Shown here: piece after piece, positions 7,449 through 14,636 of the stretch
Numbering within the stretch: position 1 is the stretch's first letter
Layout of the letters: every line of letters begins with the position of its first letter
NCBI GenBank assembly: GCA_903847285.1
Contig: CAINDH010000121.1
Coordinates: forward strand, 1-17,232
From: an uncultured Verrucomicrobia subdivision 3 bacterium
GTDB taxonomy: Bacteria; Verrucomicrobiota; Verrucomicrobiae; Limisphaerales; UBA11358
Reading direction: 5' to 3'
Length of the DNA stretch: 17,232 nucleotides
Program-made: the position numbers and the translations under genes
Notes under the pieces: generated by a model
The model's database searches: none
What the model was told of the DNA's origin: nothing
Seen by the model: the letters and a program-made list of their open reading frames with translations, nothing else

Positions 7449-7814
7449 GTTTCGCGCGAACAGACCCAAGGCATCTCCCAGATCAACGCCGCCGTGGGCC
7501 AGATGGATCAAGTCACGCAAAATAGCGCAGCTAGTGCGGAGGAAAGTGCCGCCGCTGCCGAGCAGTTAAACGCGCAGGCTATCACCATGAAACACACGGT
7601 CACAACGCTCGTGGAGTTGGTGGGCATGGCTGCTGGCAGTGCTACCTCGGTTCGCCCATCGCGCGCTTCAAGCGGCGCGTCCGTAAAAAAGTTTTCCGCC
7701 CCTGTCCATCATAACGCCAATGGGCACCAGGCCTCATCCAACGGCCACGCGAGTGGTAAGTCCACCGTTGCACGTGACGAGATTCCGCTGGAAGCAGCCT
7801 TCCGGGATTTTTAG
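7449..7814 (+). pseudogene. 3' fragment of a methyl-accepting chemotaxis protein
   Basis: The frame after the stop at 7446-7448 reads SREQTQGISQINAAVGQMDQ and then VTQNSAASAEESAAAAEQLN. This is the distal helix of an MCP cytoplasmic signalling domain, downstream of the hairpin tip. It continues through a methylation-helix remnant and a flexible tail rich in Ser, Gly, His and Asn (~60 residues), ending in IPLEAAFRDF. Everything an MCP needs upstream is missing: transmembrane segments, sensor domain, HAMP and the hairpin tip itself. A GTG at 7494 could start a 106-residue peptide, but that would not be a receptor. The frame lies head to head with cheA, and both are cut at 7451-7460. It precedes the porin by 85 bases. 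It is read here as a truncated gene or a contig artefact rather than a functional product. Confidence 0.75.
7451..7460. repeat. Perfect palindrome at the cheA/MCP junction
   Basis: TTCGCGCGAA reads the same on both strands. Rightwards the sequence continues as MCP coding sense on the plus strand; leftwards it continues as cheA coding sense on the minus strand. Neither has its 5' end. The palindrome therefore marks the most likely point of inversion, deletion or chimeric assembly. Confidence 0.6.
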
Positions 7815-7899
7815 TCGTCCAAAATAATTTTCTCCGGATTGTTTAAGCAAAGGTAAATCTTGCCGATGAGCACAAAAACAAATTGAAAATTCTGATCTC

Positions 7900-9102
7900 A
7901 TGAAAAAATTCACCGCTATCACCGCTATCCTGCCACTAGTCGCTTTACTGACCGCCGGCCGCGCCAACGCCTACGAACTGAATCTGGGCACGAACCTGCC
8001 GCCGGTTGATTTCCACGGCTTCGCCAGCCAGGGGCTGTTGTATTCCAGCAGCTACAACTATCTGGGCGACACGAAAGATTCGACCGGGAAATTTTTCGAA
8101 GCCGGCGTGAACGCCTCGTTCAATCCGTTCAAGCGCACGCGCATCGCCGCCCAAGGCTTCATGTTCAACGTGGGCGATAATGTGGGGCAATACCATCCGT
8201 TCCTCGATTACGCGCTGATTGAATATACGCTAAATGATTACATCGGTATCCGCGGCGGGCGTATCCGCCGGCCGTCGGGCATCTACAACCACATTCAAGA
8301 TGTAGATCTGGCGCGCACCTGGGTGCTGTTGCCGCAAGGAGTTTATGACGCACGCTGGAGGGATTTTAGCGCGTCGCTGGACGGCGTGGATTTGTTTGGA
8401 AACATTTCAATTGGTCGCGCAGGGGGGCTTTCTTATGAGGCCTACGTCGGCAACCTCACGATGAGCGATAATGGCGGTGTGGCGAATGTCATCATGAATA
8501 CGCACCCCTACAGCTACGACGGCATTGATGACTGCCTGATCGTGGGCGGACAATTGTGGTGGAACACACCGTTGGACGGCTTGCGCCTCGGCGCCGCCGG
8601 CGGGTATTTGCAGAACTGGGGCTATAGCGTCCACGCGAATCCGGTAGTGCAGATTCATGCCGTTGGGAATATTCCCTTTGGTCAGGCCTCTTTGGAATAC
8701 ACGTGGAAGTCATGGACGTTTCAGGCGGAGTATTACACCTACGTCTTAAACGGACACAACTACAACAATGTTGGTTTTCCAACCGACAGCATTGGTGGTA
8801 GCCAGCACAGCCACCCGGACAGTTGGTATGTCAGCGCCGCCTATCGCTTCAACAAATGGTTCGAGGCGGGCACCTATTACACCGAACATTACAACGATGT
8901 GGATCACCGCAACAACACGCCGGATTCAAACCAGAAGGACGTCGCGCTCACGTTGCGTTTCGATCCGAAGGATTGGTGGGTCATCAAAGTGGAGGGTCAT
9001 TACCTCAACGGCACGGCTCTGTTGAATGATGATGCGGCCAATCCCACCCGCAACAGCAACGGCTGGTTCATGCTTGCCGTGAAAACCACCTTGAGCTTCT
9101 GA
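7900..9102 (+). CDS. Outer-membrane beta-barrel porin-like protein
   Basis: A 400-residue outer-membrane protein. A Sec signal peptide (MKKFTAITAI... RANA, cleavage likely after residue 24) is followed by alternating polar and aromatic strands throughout, for example GLLYSSSYNYLGD, QGFMFNVGD, LEYTWKSWTFQAEYYTY, SWYVSAAYRFNKWFEAGTYYTEHY and VALTLRFDPKDWWVIKVEGHYLNG. It ends in a terminal Phe (TTLSF), the usual signal for outer-membrane barrel assembly. Size and strand pattern suit a 14-18-strand porin. No exact family is recognised; it is the kind of protein annotated as 'porin' without known solute. It lies 20 bases before a PstS-like gene in the same direction and 85 bases after the MCP stump, suggesting a uptake or sensing set. 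No Shine-Dalgarno is seen before the ATG. Confidence 0.8.
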   Translation: MKKFTAITAILPLVALLTAGRANAYELNLGTNLPPVDFHGFASQGLLYSSSYNYLGDTKDSTGKFFEAGVNASFNPFKRTRIAAQGFMFNVGDNVGQYHPFLDYALIEYTLNDYIGIRGGRIRRPSGIYNHIQDVDLARTWVLLPQGVYDARWRDFSASLDGVDLFGNISIGRAGGLSYEAYVGNLTMSDNGGVANVIMNTHPYSYDGIDDCLIVGGQLWWNTPLDGLRLGAAGGYLQNWGYSVHANPVVQIHAVGNIPFGQASLEYTWKSWTFQAEYYTYVLNGHNYNNVGFPTDSIGGSQHSHPDSWYVSAAYRFNKWFEAGTYYTEHYNDVDHRNNTPDSNQKDVALTLRFDPKDWWVIKVEGHYLNGTALLNDDAANPTRNSNGWFMLAVKTTLSF

Positions 9103-9122
9103 ATTCTTTACAATCTATCGCC

Positions 9123-9548
9123 ATGAAAAAACAAATCTTCAAGCTAGGTTTGATGTTGGCCATTGTGGTGGCGTCCACAACGTCTGTGTCGGCATTGGAT
9201 GGCGCGGTCGTCATCGCCAATTCCAGCGTCGCCCCCGACTCGCTCACTGCGGATGCCATCAAGGACATCTACACCGGCAAGACGAAATATTGGGAAGGCG
9301 GCCAAAATGTCGTCATCGGCGTTGTGCCCAACCAGGGTGATGCGGCGTTGCAGCAGGCGTGTGGCATGAATTACAGCGGCTTCAAAGTATTCTGGCAACG
9401 CATCGCGTTTTCCGGGCGCGGTCAGGAACCAAAAAAATCCACCAGCACGGCCGATTTAGTGCAGCTCGTCGCCACTACCAAGGGTGCCATCGCCATTGTC
9501 CCGGCCGACACCAAGCTGGACGGCGTAAAAAAAATTGAGGTCAAATAA
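9123..9548 (+). CDS. Short PstS-like periplasmic binding protein (single lobe)
   Basis: A 141-residue exported protein. A signal peptide ends at SVSA (likely cleavage after residue 24). The mature part, with LTADAIKDIYTGKTKYWEGG, FKVFWQRIAFSGRG and ATTKGAIAIVPADTK, follows the pattern of one lobe of the phosphate-binding PBP-like family (PstS superfamily). True PstS proteins are about twice as long with two lobes around the ligand, and this one has no ABC permease or ATPase beside it. It is probably not a transporter component on its own. Given the upstream porin and MCP remnant, a role in presenting a ligand or tuning a receptor is possible, but that is speculation. The gene ends 15 bases before the convergent uricase gene. 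Confidence 0.75.
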   Translation: MKKQIFKLGLMLAIVVASTTSVSALDGAVVIANSSVAPDSLTADAIKDIYTGKTKYWEGGQNVVIGVVPNQGDAALQQACGMNYSGFKVFWQRIAFSGRGQEPKKSTSTADLVQLVATTKGAIAIVPADTKLDGVKKIEVK

Positions 9549-9563
9549 GTTTACGCCCTCAGA

Positions 9564-10400
9564 TCAGCGCGCCACCGTGCCTTCGATTTGACCGTGCGGC
9601 TCATCGGTGGGGACGAATAGCTCGTTTTTGTTTTCTAGTCCGAACGGCGTAAGGTTGATGAGCAGGCAGTGCTTATTTGGCATCGCGAGATGCACTTTGG
9701 AAATTTCCGGGACTGCCTTCAGCGCCGCCTCGCCCATCTGAAACAGCGTGACCTGAACCGACGGACTGAAGTTTTTTGCAAACGTGGTGAGCATCGCCGC
9801 CAGAATTTTCTCGTTCGACTTGGAATAATTTTTTGAAGGCTGGGTGTATGTCCAGGTCGCCTTGAGCTTGGTGGCGAAGATGCGGTCGCTCGTTTCCGGC
9901 AGCGTGGTGAACTCGTCGCGCCAAAAATCCTCAAAGCCGGAGCCGGTGGATTTCAAAATCAGCAAATCTTCGATGCCGGACTCGATCTGCGTTTCCTTAT
10001 CGGTGCAGACGATCCGGGCGAACGGCTTGGCCGGACTTTGTTCGCTGAAGGAGTGGGCATGTGGCCTGCCGCCTACCGGGATGCGTGCCCAGCAGCGCTC
10101 GCTCAAATGGATCTCCACGCGTTTCACCTGCGGATACGTCCGCAAAAAATGTTCCCCCAGTGCCACGCCAAACGGCTCGTTCTGCGCGCCGAGTTTTTTC
10201 TTGGCGAAAATATTGACGGTGTTTTTCATCGAGTCCGTGGCCACTACTAGTCGGTTATCGGCTTTGGTGTAGGATGCGTCAAAGTCACCGGACAGGCCGA
10301 CTTCAACCGCGAGTTCCTTGATGGAATGTTGTTTGCCGTTGCGGGTGATTTTCAGGACGCGGACACGCGCCTTGCCGTATTGATGCTGGATGAGTTTCAT
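9564..10400 (-). CDS. pucL: Cofactor-independent urate oxidase (uricase)
   Basis: Oxidises urate with O2 to 5-hydroxyisourate, giving H2O2. At 278 residues it is a stand-alone two-T-fold uricase, not fused to OHCU decarboxylase as in Bacillus PucL. Active-site landmarks by comparison with Aspergillus uricase: Lys10 in YGKARVRV and Thr55-Asp56 in VVATDSMKNT (catalytic Lys/Thr pair); Phe156 and Arg173 in GFEDFWRDEFTTLPETSDR; Val215-Gln216 in SPSVQVT; Asn242 and His244 in MPNKHCLLINL. All are present, so activity is expected. The start ATG has a good ribosome site, AAGGA at 10408-10412, 7 bases upstream, which is uncommon in this window. It is transcribed divergently from uraD across only 45 bases and converges on the PstS-like gene. 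There is no peroxisomal signal, and location is cytoplasmic. Confidence 0.95.
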   Translation of the reverse strand: MKLIQHQYGKARVRVLKITRNGKQHSIKELAVEVGLSGDFDASYTKADNRLVVATDSMKNTVNIFAKKKLGAQNEPFGVALGEHFLRTYPQVKRVEIHLSERCWARIPVGGRPHAHSFSEQSPAKPFARIVCTDKETQIESGIEDLLILKSTGSGFEDFWRDEFTTLPETSDRIFATKLKATWTYTQPSKNYSKSNEKILAAMLTTFAKNFSPSVQVTLFQMGEAALKAVPEISKVHLAMPNKHCLLINLTPFGLENKNELFVPTDEPHGQIEGTVAR

Positions 10401-10407
10401 GTCGCTT

Positions 10408-10412
10408 TCCTT
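10408..10412 (-). promoter_or_regulatory. Ribosome binding site of the uricase gene
   Basis: On the minus strand AAGGA lies 7 bases before the ATG, an ideal spacing. Together with the msrB site it is one of the few clear Shine-Dalgarno sequences in the window, and it fixes the uricase start. Confidence 0.6.
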
Positions 10413-10445
10413 GTTTGAAGTTCTATCTTAAACACAGATTTAAGG

Positions 10446-10976
10446 ATGACACAACAAAAAATCATGTCCCAAAAAATCTCCCTCGCCGAATTAAACGTGC
10501 TGCCGGATTTCGTCCGCGTCATCGGGCCGGTGTTTGAACATTCACCGTGGATCGCTGGCATCGCCGCTGCTGGACGGCCGTTTGCCGACCTCCCCTCGCT
10601 GCACCGTGCGCTGTGTGAGGTAGTGCAAAATTCCCGGGCTGAAAAACAACTCGCGCTCATCCGCGCGCATCCTGACCTCGTCGGCAGACTTGCGTTGTCC
10701 GGGCAGCTCACCCGTGAATCCACCGGCGAACAGGCTAGTGCGGGGTTGAACAATCTTTCGCCGGAGGAGATTGCGCTGTTTCAAAAACAGAACGCGGCCT
10801 ACCAAGCCAAGTTTGGCTTTCCGTTTGTGATCTGTGCGCGGTTAAATAAAAAGGAGGCCATCCTGAAAGGCTTTGAGCGGCGTTTGGAAAATTCGCCCGC
10901 GCAGGAGGTGAAAACAGCGCTTGAAGAAATTTTCAAAATCGCAGAACTTCGGCTCAAGGATTTAATCATTCACTGA
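10446..10976 (+). CDS. uraD: OHCU decarboxylase
   Basis: Decarboxylates 2-oxo-4-hydroxy-4-carboxy-5-ureidoimidazoline to (S)-allantoin, the third step from urate. The 176-residue protein is all-helical by family. Diagnostic stretches are visible: FEHSPWIA at residues 30-37, LIRAHPDLVGRLA with catalytic His75, STGEQASAGL (92-101), and KFGFPFVICAR (122-132). These match the UraD family along its whole length. Start: ATG 10446 is used; an in-frame ATG at 10464 (residue 7) is equally plausible, since AAGGA (10442-10446) overlaps the first ATG and sits 17 bases before the second. It is the first gene of a tight plus-strand run and is followed by uraH after 3 bases. Confidence 0.93.
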   Translation: MTQQKIMSQKISLAELNVLPDFVRVIGPVFEHSPWIAGIAAAGRPFADLPSLHRALCEVVQNSRAEKQLALIRAHPDLVGRLALSGQLTRESTGEQASAGLNNLSPEEIALFQKQNAAYQAKFGFPFVICARLNKKEAILKGFERRLENSPAQEVKTALEEIFKIAELRLKDLIIH

Positions 10977-10979
10977 CTT

Positions 10980-11336
10980 ATGAGCGCCAAACTTAGCACC
11001 CACGTCCTCGACACCGCTCACGGCTGCCCGGCGGCGGGAATGAAAATTGAGCTCTGGCTGCTCGATGGTGAGGAGCGCACGCTTATCACCTCCGCCAAAA
11101 CCAACGTCGATGGCCGCACGGAAACTCCTTTGCTTGTCGCCGATGAAATGCAGGCTGGCCAGTTTGAAATTATTTTTTTCGTTGGAGATTATTTCGCCGC
11201 CAAGTCCGCTAACCTGCCGAAGATGCGCTTTCTTGACAAAGTGCCCGTGCGCTTCGGCCTCGCCGATGCGGGCGCGAGCTATCACGTTCCGTTGCTGTGT
11301 TCGCCGTGGAGCTATTCCACTTACCGCGGCAGCTGA
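10980..11336 (+). CDS. uraH: 5-hydroxyisourate hydrolase (transthyretin-like)
   Basis: Hydrolyses 5-hydroxyisourate to OHCU, the step between uricase and UraD. It has 118 residues, the usual size. Family signatures are all present: LSTHVLDTAHGCPA with His8, TNVDGRT with Arg46, HVPLLCSPWSYSTYRGS with His102 and the C-terminal YRGS tetrapeptide that separates the enzyme from transthyretin. No signal peptide, so it is cytoplasmic, and it should act as a tetramer. It lies between uraD (3 bases) and the allantoate amidohydrolase gene (45 bases), so the enzymes for two successive unstable intermediates are made together. Confidence 0.96.
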   Translation: MSAKLSTHVLDTAHGCPAAGMKIELWLLDGEERTLITSAKTNVDGRTETPLLVADEMQAGQFEIIFFVGDYFAAKSANLPKMRFLDKVPVRFGLADAGASYHVPLLCSPWSYSTYRGS

Positions 11337-11381
11337 AATGAAATTTCAAATTGTAAACAGCCGGGTGATTCTCTGAATCGT

Positions 11382-12548
11382 ATGAAACTCGCCCAACTCG
11401 TCATGCGTCGCTGCGAGGAACTTGGATCCATCACCGACGAACCGGGTCGCATCACGCGCACGTTCGCGTCGCCAGCTATGCGCCGCGCGAACCAACTCGT
11501 CGGCTCGTGGATGCGCGAGGCTGGCTTACATGTCCGCGAAGACGCGGCCTTCAATCTCCTCGGTGTTCTGCCCAGCGAAAACAAGCGCGCAAAAACTTTG
11601 TTGCTCGGCTCGCATCTCGACACCGTGCGCGACGCCGGCAAATACGACGGCCCGCTTGGCGTCCTGACCGCCATCGCTGCCGTCCAGCTTCTGCGTGAAC
11701 GCGGTGTGAAATTACCGTTCCATCTGGAAGTCGTCGGTTTCAGCGATGAGGAAGGCGTGCGTTATCAGACGACGTATCTCGGCAGCCGCGCGCTCGCAGG
11801 AACTTTGACCGCTGCTGATTTGGCGCGTATTCAGGAGAAGCAAATCGTCAAAGCCAAGCGCGCGCGCGGCGAATTTCTTGGCTACGCAGAAGTTCATATT
11901 GAGCAAGGCCCGGTGCTGGAGAAAAATAATTTACCTGTCGGCGTTGTCACTGCCATCGCAGGGCAAAGTCGGTTGAGCGTGGAGTTTACTGGCTTCGCCG
12001 GTCATGCCGGAACTGTCCCGATGAACCTGCGCCATGACGCGCTCGCCGGCGCAGCGGAACTCGTGCTCGCTGCTGAAAAATGTGGTGTGCTTGGCACGGT
12101 TGGTAAACTCGAAGTTGCGCCTGGTGCGAGCAACGTCATCCCCGGCTACGTTGCGCTTACACTCGACGTGCGCGACCAGAGTGACGCGCGCCGCCTCGTC
12201 GCGGTCCGCTCACTGCACGCGCAAGCCAAAGCCATCGCCACCCGTCGCGGCCTCAAGCTGGCTTGGATGCCCGTGCAACAAACCGCCGCCGTCCAATGCG
12301 ACAAAGCGTTGACGCACATCTTTTCCAAGTGCGTCGCGCAACGCGGTCTTGAAGTTCTCAAGTTGCCCAGCGGCGCCGGTCACGATGCCGTCGCACTCTC
12401 GGCGATTTGCCCCGTCGCGATGTTGTTCGTGCGTTGCAAAAATGGCATCAGCCACAATCCCGCCGAGTCGGTGAAAACCGCCGACATCGCGCCCGCTATT
12501 GGCGTGCTGACGGATTTCGTCCACACTCTCGCGTCTGAACATGCCTGA
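11382..12548 (+). CDS. allC: Allantoate amidohydrolase (M20 family)
   Basis: Removes one ammonia and CO2 from allantoate to give (S)-ureidoglycine. It has 388 residues and the M20/M28 di-metal fold: GSHLDTV (His78), KYDG (Asp89), SDEEG (Glu123/Glu124), EVHIEQGPVLE (His172), GHAGTVPM (His208) and GISHNPAE (His358). It is told from the other M20 enzyme of the cluster by its C-terminal block SGAGHDAVAL...MLFVRCKNGISHNPAESV, the pattern I recall from plant and bacterial allantoate amidohydrolases, and by GRITRTFASPAMRRA near the N-terminus. N-carbamoyl-amino-acid hydrolases are related, but the neighbouring genes favour allantoate. The 3' end overlaps allB by 8 bases. No clear ribosome site precedes the ATG. 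Confidence 0.9.
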   Translation: MKLAQLVMRRCEELGSITDEPGRITRTFASPAMRRANQLVGSWMREAGLHVREDAAFNLLGVLPSENKRAKTLLLGSHLDTVRDAGKYDGPLGVLTAIAAVQLLRERGVKLPFHLEVVGFSDEEGVRYQTTYLGSRALAGTLTAADLARIQEKQIVKAKRARGEFLGYAEVHIEQGPVLEKNNLPVGVVTAIAGQSRLSVEFTGFAGHAGTVPMNLRHDALAGAAELVLAAEKCGVLGTVGKLEVAPGASNVIPGYVALTLDVRDQSDARRLVAVRSLHAQAKAIATRRGLKLAWMPVQQTAAVQCDKALTHIFSKCVAQRGLEVLKLPSGAGHDAVALSAICPVAMLFVRCKNGISHNPAESVKTADIAPAIGVLTDFVHTLASEHA

Positions 12549-13887
12549 TATTGATCTGATAATCCGTGGTGGAACGCTCATCACCTCTGACGGTGAGCAG
12601 TCAGCTGACCTCGCCGTTGGTGACGGAAAAATTCTTTCCATCGCTGCCGGTGGTGTGGCGCGCGAGGAAATTGACGCGTCCGGCTTGCATATTTTCCCCG
12701 GCGTCATTGATTCGCACGTTCACTTCAACGAACCCGGCCGCGCTGATTGGGAAGGCATCGAGACCGGTTCGCGCGCACTGGCAGCGGGCGGCGGCACAAC
12801 ATTCTTCGATATGCCGCTCAACGCGCATCCGCCGACGTGTGATGCGCGAAGCTTCGATGAGAAACTCATCGCGCTGGAGGAAAAATCCGTGACTGACTTC
12901 GCTCTTTGGGGCGGACTTGTGCCCAGCAATCTCGATAAGCTGGAGCGGCTCGCGGCTCGCGGCGTGGTTGGTTTCAAGGCCTTCATGTCGAATAGCGGCA
13001 TTGAGGATTTTGAAAGCGTGGATAACGACACGTTGCGCGAAGGCATGAAGCGTTGTGCCCAGCTCGGCAAGCTCGTCGCCGTTCACGCCGAGAGCGACGC
13101 CATCACGGCACGACTCGCGGCGAAGGCCCTCGCGGAAAATAAAATCACCGTGCGCGACTATCTCGACTCGCGTCCGATTTACGCCGAGTTGGAAGCCATC
13201 CAGCGCGCCGTTCAGTTCGCGGGCGAAACGAAATGTTCATTGCACATTGTCCATGTGAGCAGCGGCGCTGGCGTCGCGCTGATTGCATCTGCTCGCAATC
13301 AAGGCGCAGACGTGACGTGCGAAACTTGCCCGCACTACCTCGTGATGACCGAGGACGACGTGGAAAAGATTGGCGCGCTCGCGAAGTGCGCCCCACCGCT
13401 GCGCACGAAGTCGGCGCAAGATGTTTTGTGGCGTTATCTCGAAGCGGGCTACGTCAATACGATTGGCTCGGATCATTCGCCGTCACCGCCGGACCTGAAG
13501 CGTAATTACAACTTCTTCAAGGTCTGGGGCGGCATCTCTGGTGTGCAACACACGTTGCCATTGCTCATCACGGAAGGGCATATCAATCGTCGTCTCGCGC
13601 TTGAAAGCATTGCCAATTTGCTTTCTACCAACGTCGCCGCGCGCTTCAAAATTCCCCGCAAAGGAAAAATCGCGCCGGGCTTCGACGCGGACTTTGCGCT
13701 CGTGGATTTGAAGCAGCAGTTCACCGTCGCGAAGGAAGATTTATTTTATCGCCATCCGCAGTCGCCTTACGTTGGTCGCACGTTGAGCGGCCGCGTCGTG
13801 CGGACGATTCTGCGTGGCAAAACCATTTTCAAAGAAGGTAAAATCGCCAATGCTGGCGGCGGAAAACTCATTGCCCCGGAAAAATAA
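12541..13887 (+). CDS. allB: Allantoinase
   Basis: Opens the hydantoin ring of (S)-allantoin to allantoate. This 448-residue amidohydrolase has the full di-metal set of the family: SHVHFNEPGRADWEG (His59, His61), GFKAFMS with Lys146, presumably carboxylated, HAES (His182), HIVHVSS (His238) and GSDHSPS (Asp311). FNEPG and the CPHYL motif separate it from dihydroorotase-like relatives and fit allantoinase. Length is normal. The ATG lies inside the end of allC (8-base overlap), so translation is probably coupled. allE follows after 2 bases. The order in the operon does not follow the reaction order, since allantoinase acts before AllC. Confidence 0.95.
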   Translation: MPDIDLIIRGGTLITSDGEQSADLAVGDGKILSIAAGGVAREEIDASGLHIFPGVIDSHVHFNEPGRADWEGIETGSRALAAGGGTTFFDMPLNAHPPTCDARSFDEKLIALEEKSVTDFALWGGLVPSNLDKLERLAARGVVGFKAFMSNSGIEDFESVDNDTLREGMKRCAQLGKLVAVHAESDAITARLAAKALAENKITVRDYLDSRPIYAELEAIQRAVQFAGETKCSLHIVHVSSGAGVALIASARNQGADVTCETCPHYLVMTEDDVEKIGALAKCAPPLRTKSAQDVLWRYLEAGYVNTIGSDHSPSPPDLKRNYNFFKVWGGISGVQHTLPLLITEGHINRRLALESIANLLSTNVAARFKIPRKGKIAPGFDADFALVDLKQQFTVAKEDLFYRHPQSPYVGRTLSGRVVRTILRGKTIFKEGKIANAGGGKLIAPEK

Positions 13888-13889
13888 TT

Positions 13890-14636
13890 ATGCCCAAGCA
13901 ACCTGGCTCCACCCGCACCGTGGTCAAACGCAACTACGCACTCATCACGCCCGACGGCCATGTGCCGAGCGTGTTGCCCGGCTGGAAAAATGCCGTCGTC
14001 ATTATCCACATCGCGCCAGTGATGGGTGGCCCGCGCTTCGCGCAATTGGCGATCACGCTGGACGAAACCAGCAGCGGCGCGGGTCACACCGGTGCGCTGG
14101 AACATTTTTACTACGTCAGCAGCGGCGATTGCATCGCGCAAACCAACGGCAAGAAACACGAGCTGACCGTCGGCAGTTATCTTTTCCTGCCGCCGAAAAC
14201 TGACTTCAAGTTCTCCCACTCCAGCAAAGGCACAAGGCTGGTTGTGTTCCAGAAAAAGTTTGAGCCGTTGGCGGGCGAAAAAATTCCCGGCGTCATTTGC
14301 GGTCACTCGAACGCCATCAAAGGCAATCCATTCCTCGGTCACGAAGACGCTCGACTGCAAGTGTTGCTGCCCGACCATCCGTCTTTCGACATGGCGGTGA
14401 ACATTTTTACCTACGACCCCGGTGCGACGCTGCCGTTCGTCGAGACGCACATCATGGAGCACGGCCTGCTGATGCTTTCGGGTCGCGGCATTTATCGCCT
14501 CGGTGACGACCGCCACGAGGTGACTGCTGGCGATGTGATTTGGATGGGTAGCTACTGTCCGCAGTGGTTCATCGCACAGGGTAAGACGACTTCGAGCTAC
14601 ATTTACTACAAAGACGTAAACCGCGCGCCGCTGTGA
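13890..14636 (+). CDS. allE: (S)-ureidoglycine aminohydrolase
   Basis: Converts (S)-ureidoglycine to (S)-ureidoglycolate and ammonia, keeping the stereochemistry that would be lost in spontaneous decay. The 248-residue bicupin has a degenerate N-terminal cupin (HIAPVMGGPRFAQL, EHFYYVSSGD) and a metal-binding C-terminal cupin. By comparison with the Arabidopsis enzyme, Mn ligands are Glu185, His187 and His191 (VETHIMEHGLLML) and Gln225 (CPQWF), and substrate contacts are Tyr237 and Lys241 (YIYYKDVNR). All are kept. There is no signal peptide, unlike the plant protein, which is directed to the ER. It starts 2 bases after allB and shares GTGA with the start of the next gene. Confidence 0.94.
   Translation: MPKQPGSTRTVVKRNYALITPDGHVPSVLPGWKNAVVIIHIAPVMGGPRFAQLAITLDETSSGAGHTGALEHFYYVSSGDCIAQTNGKKHELTVGSYLFLPPKTDFKFSHSSKGTRLVVFQKKFEPLAGEKIPGVICGHSNAIKGNPFLGHEDARLQVLLPDHPSFDMAVNIFTYDPGATLPFVETHIMEHGLLMLSGRGIYRLGDDRHEVTAGDVIWMGSYCPQWFIAQGKTTSSYIYYKDVNRAPL

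Noticed and set aside
6896..7525. 209-codon plus-strand open frame crossing the cheA 5' end
   Set aside because: Ser/Arg/Ala-rich shadow of cheA without any motif; it ends in the region of the MCP stump in a different frame.
9123..9548. Phosphate ABC transporter PstS
   Set aside because: The protein is about half the usual length and no pstC, pstA, pstB or phoU is nearby, so it is called PstS-like only.
11382..12548. N-carbamoyl-L-amino acid hydrolase (hydantoin utilisation)
   Set aside because: The SGAGHDA...GISHNPAE block and the location between uraH and allB favour allantoate amidohydrolase.
13767..14516. 249-codon minus-strand open frame opposite allE
   Set aside because: The plus strand encodes a complete AllE with all metal ligands; the opposite frame has no family features.
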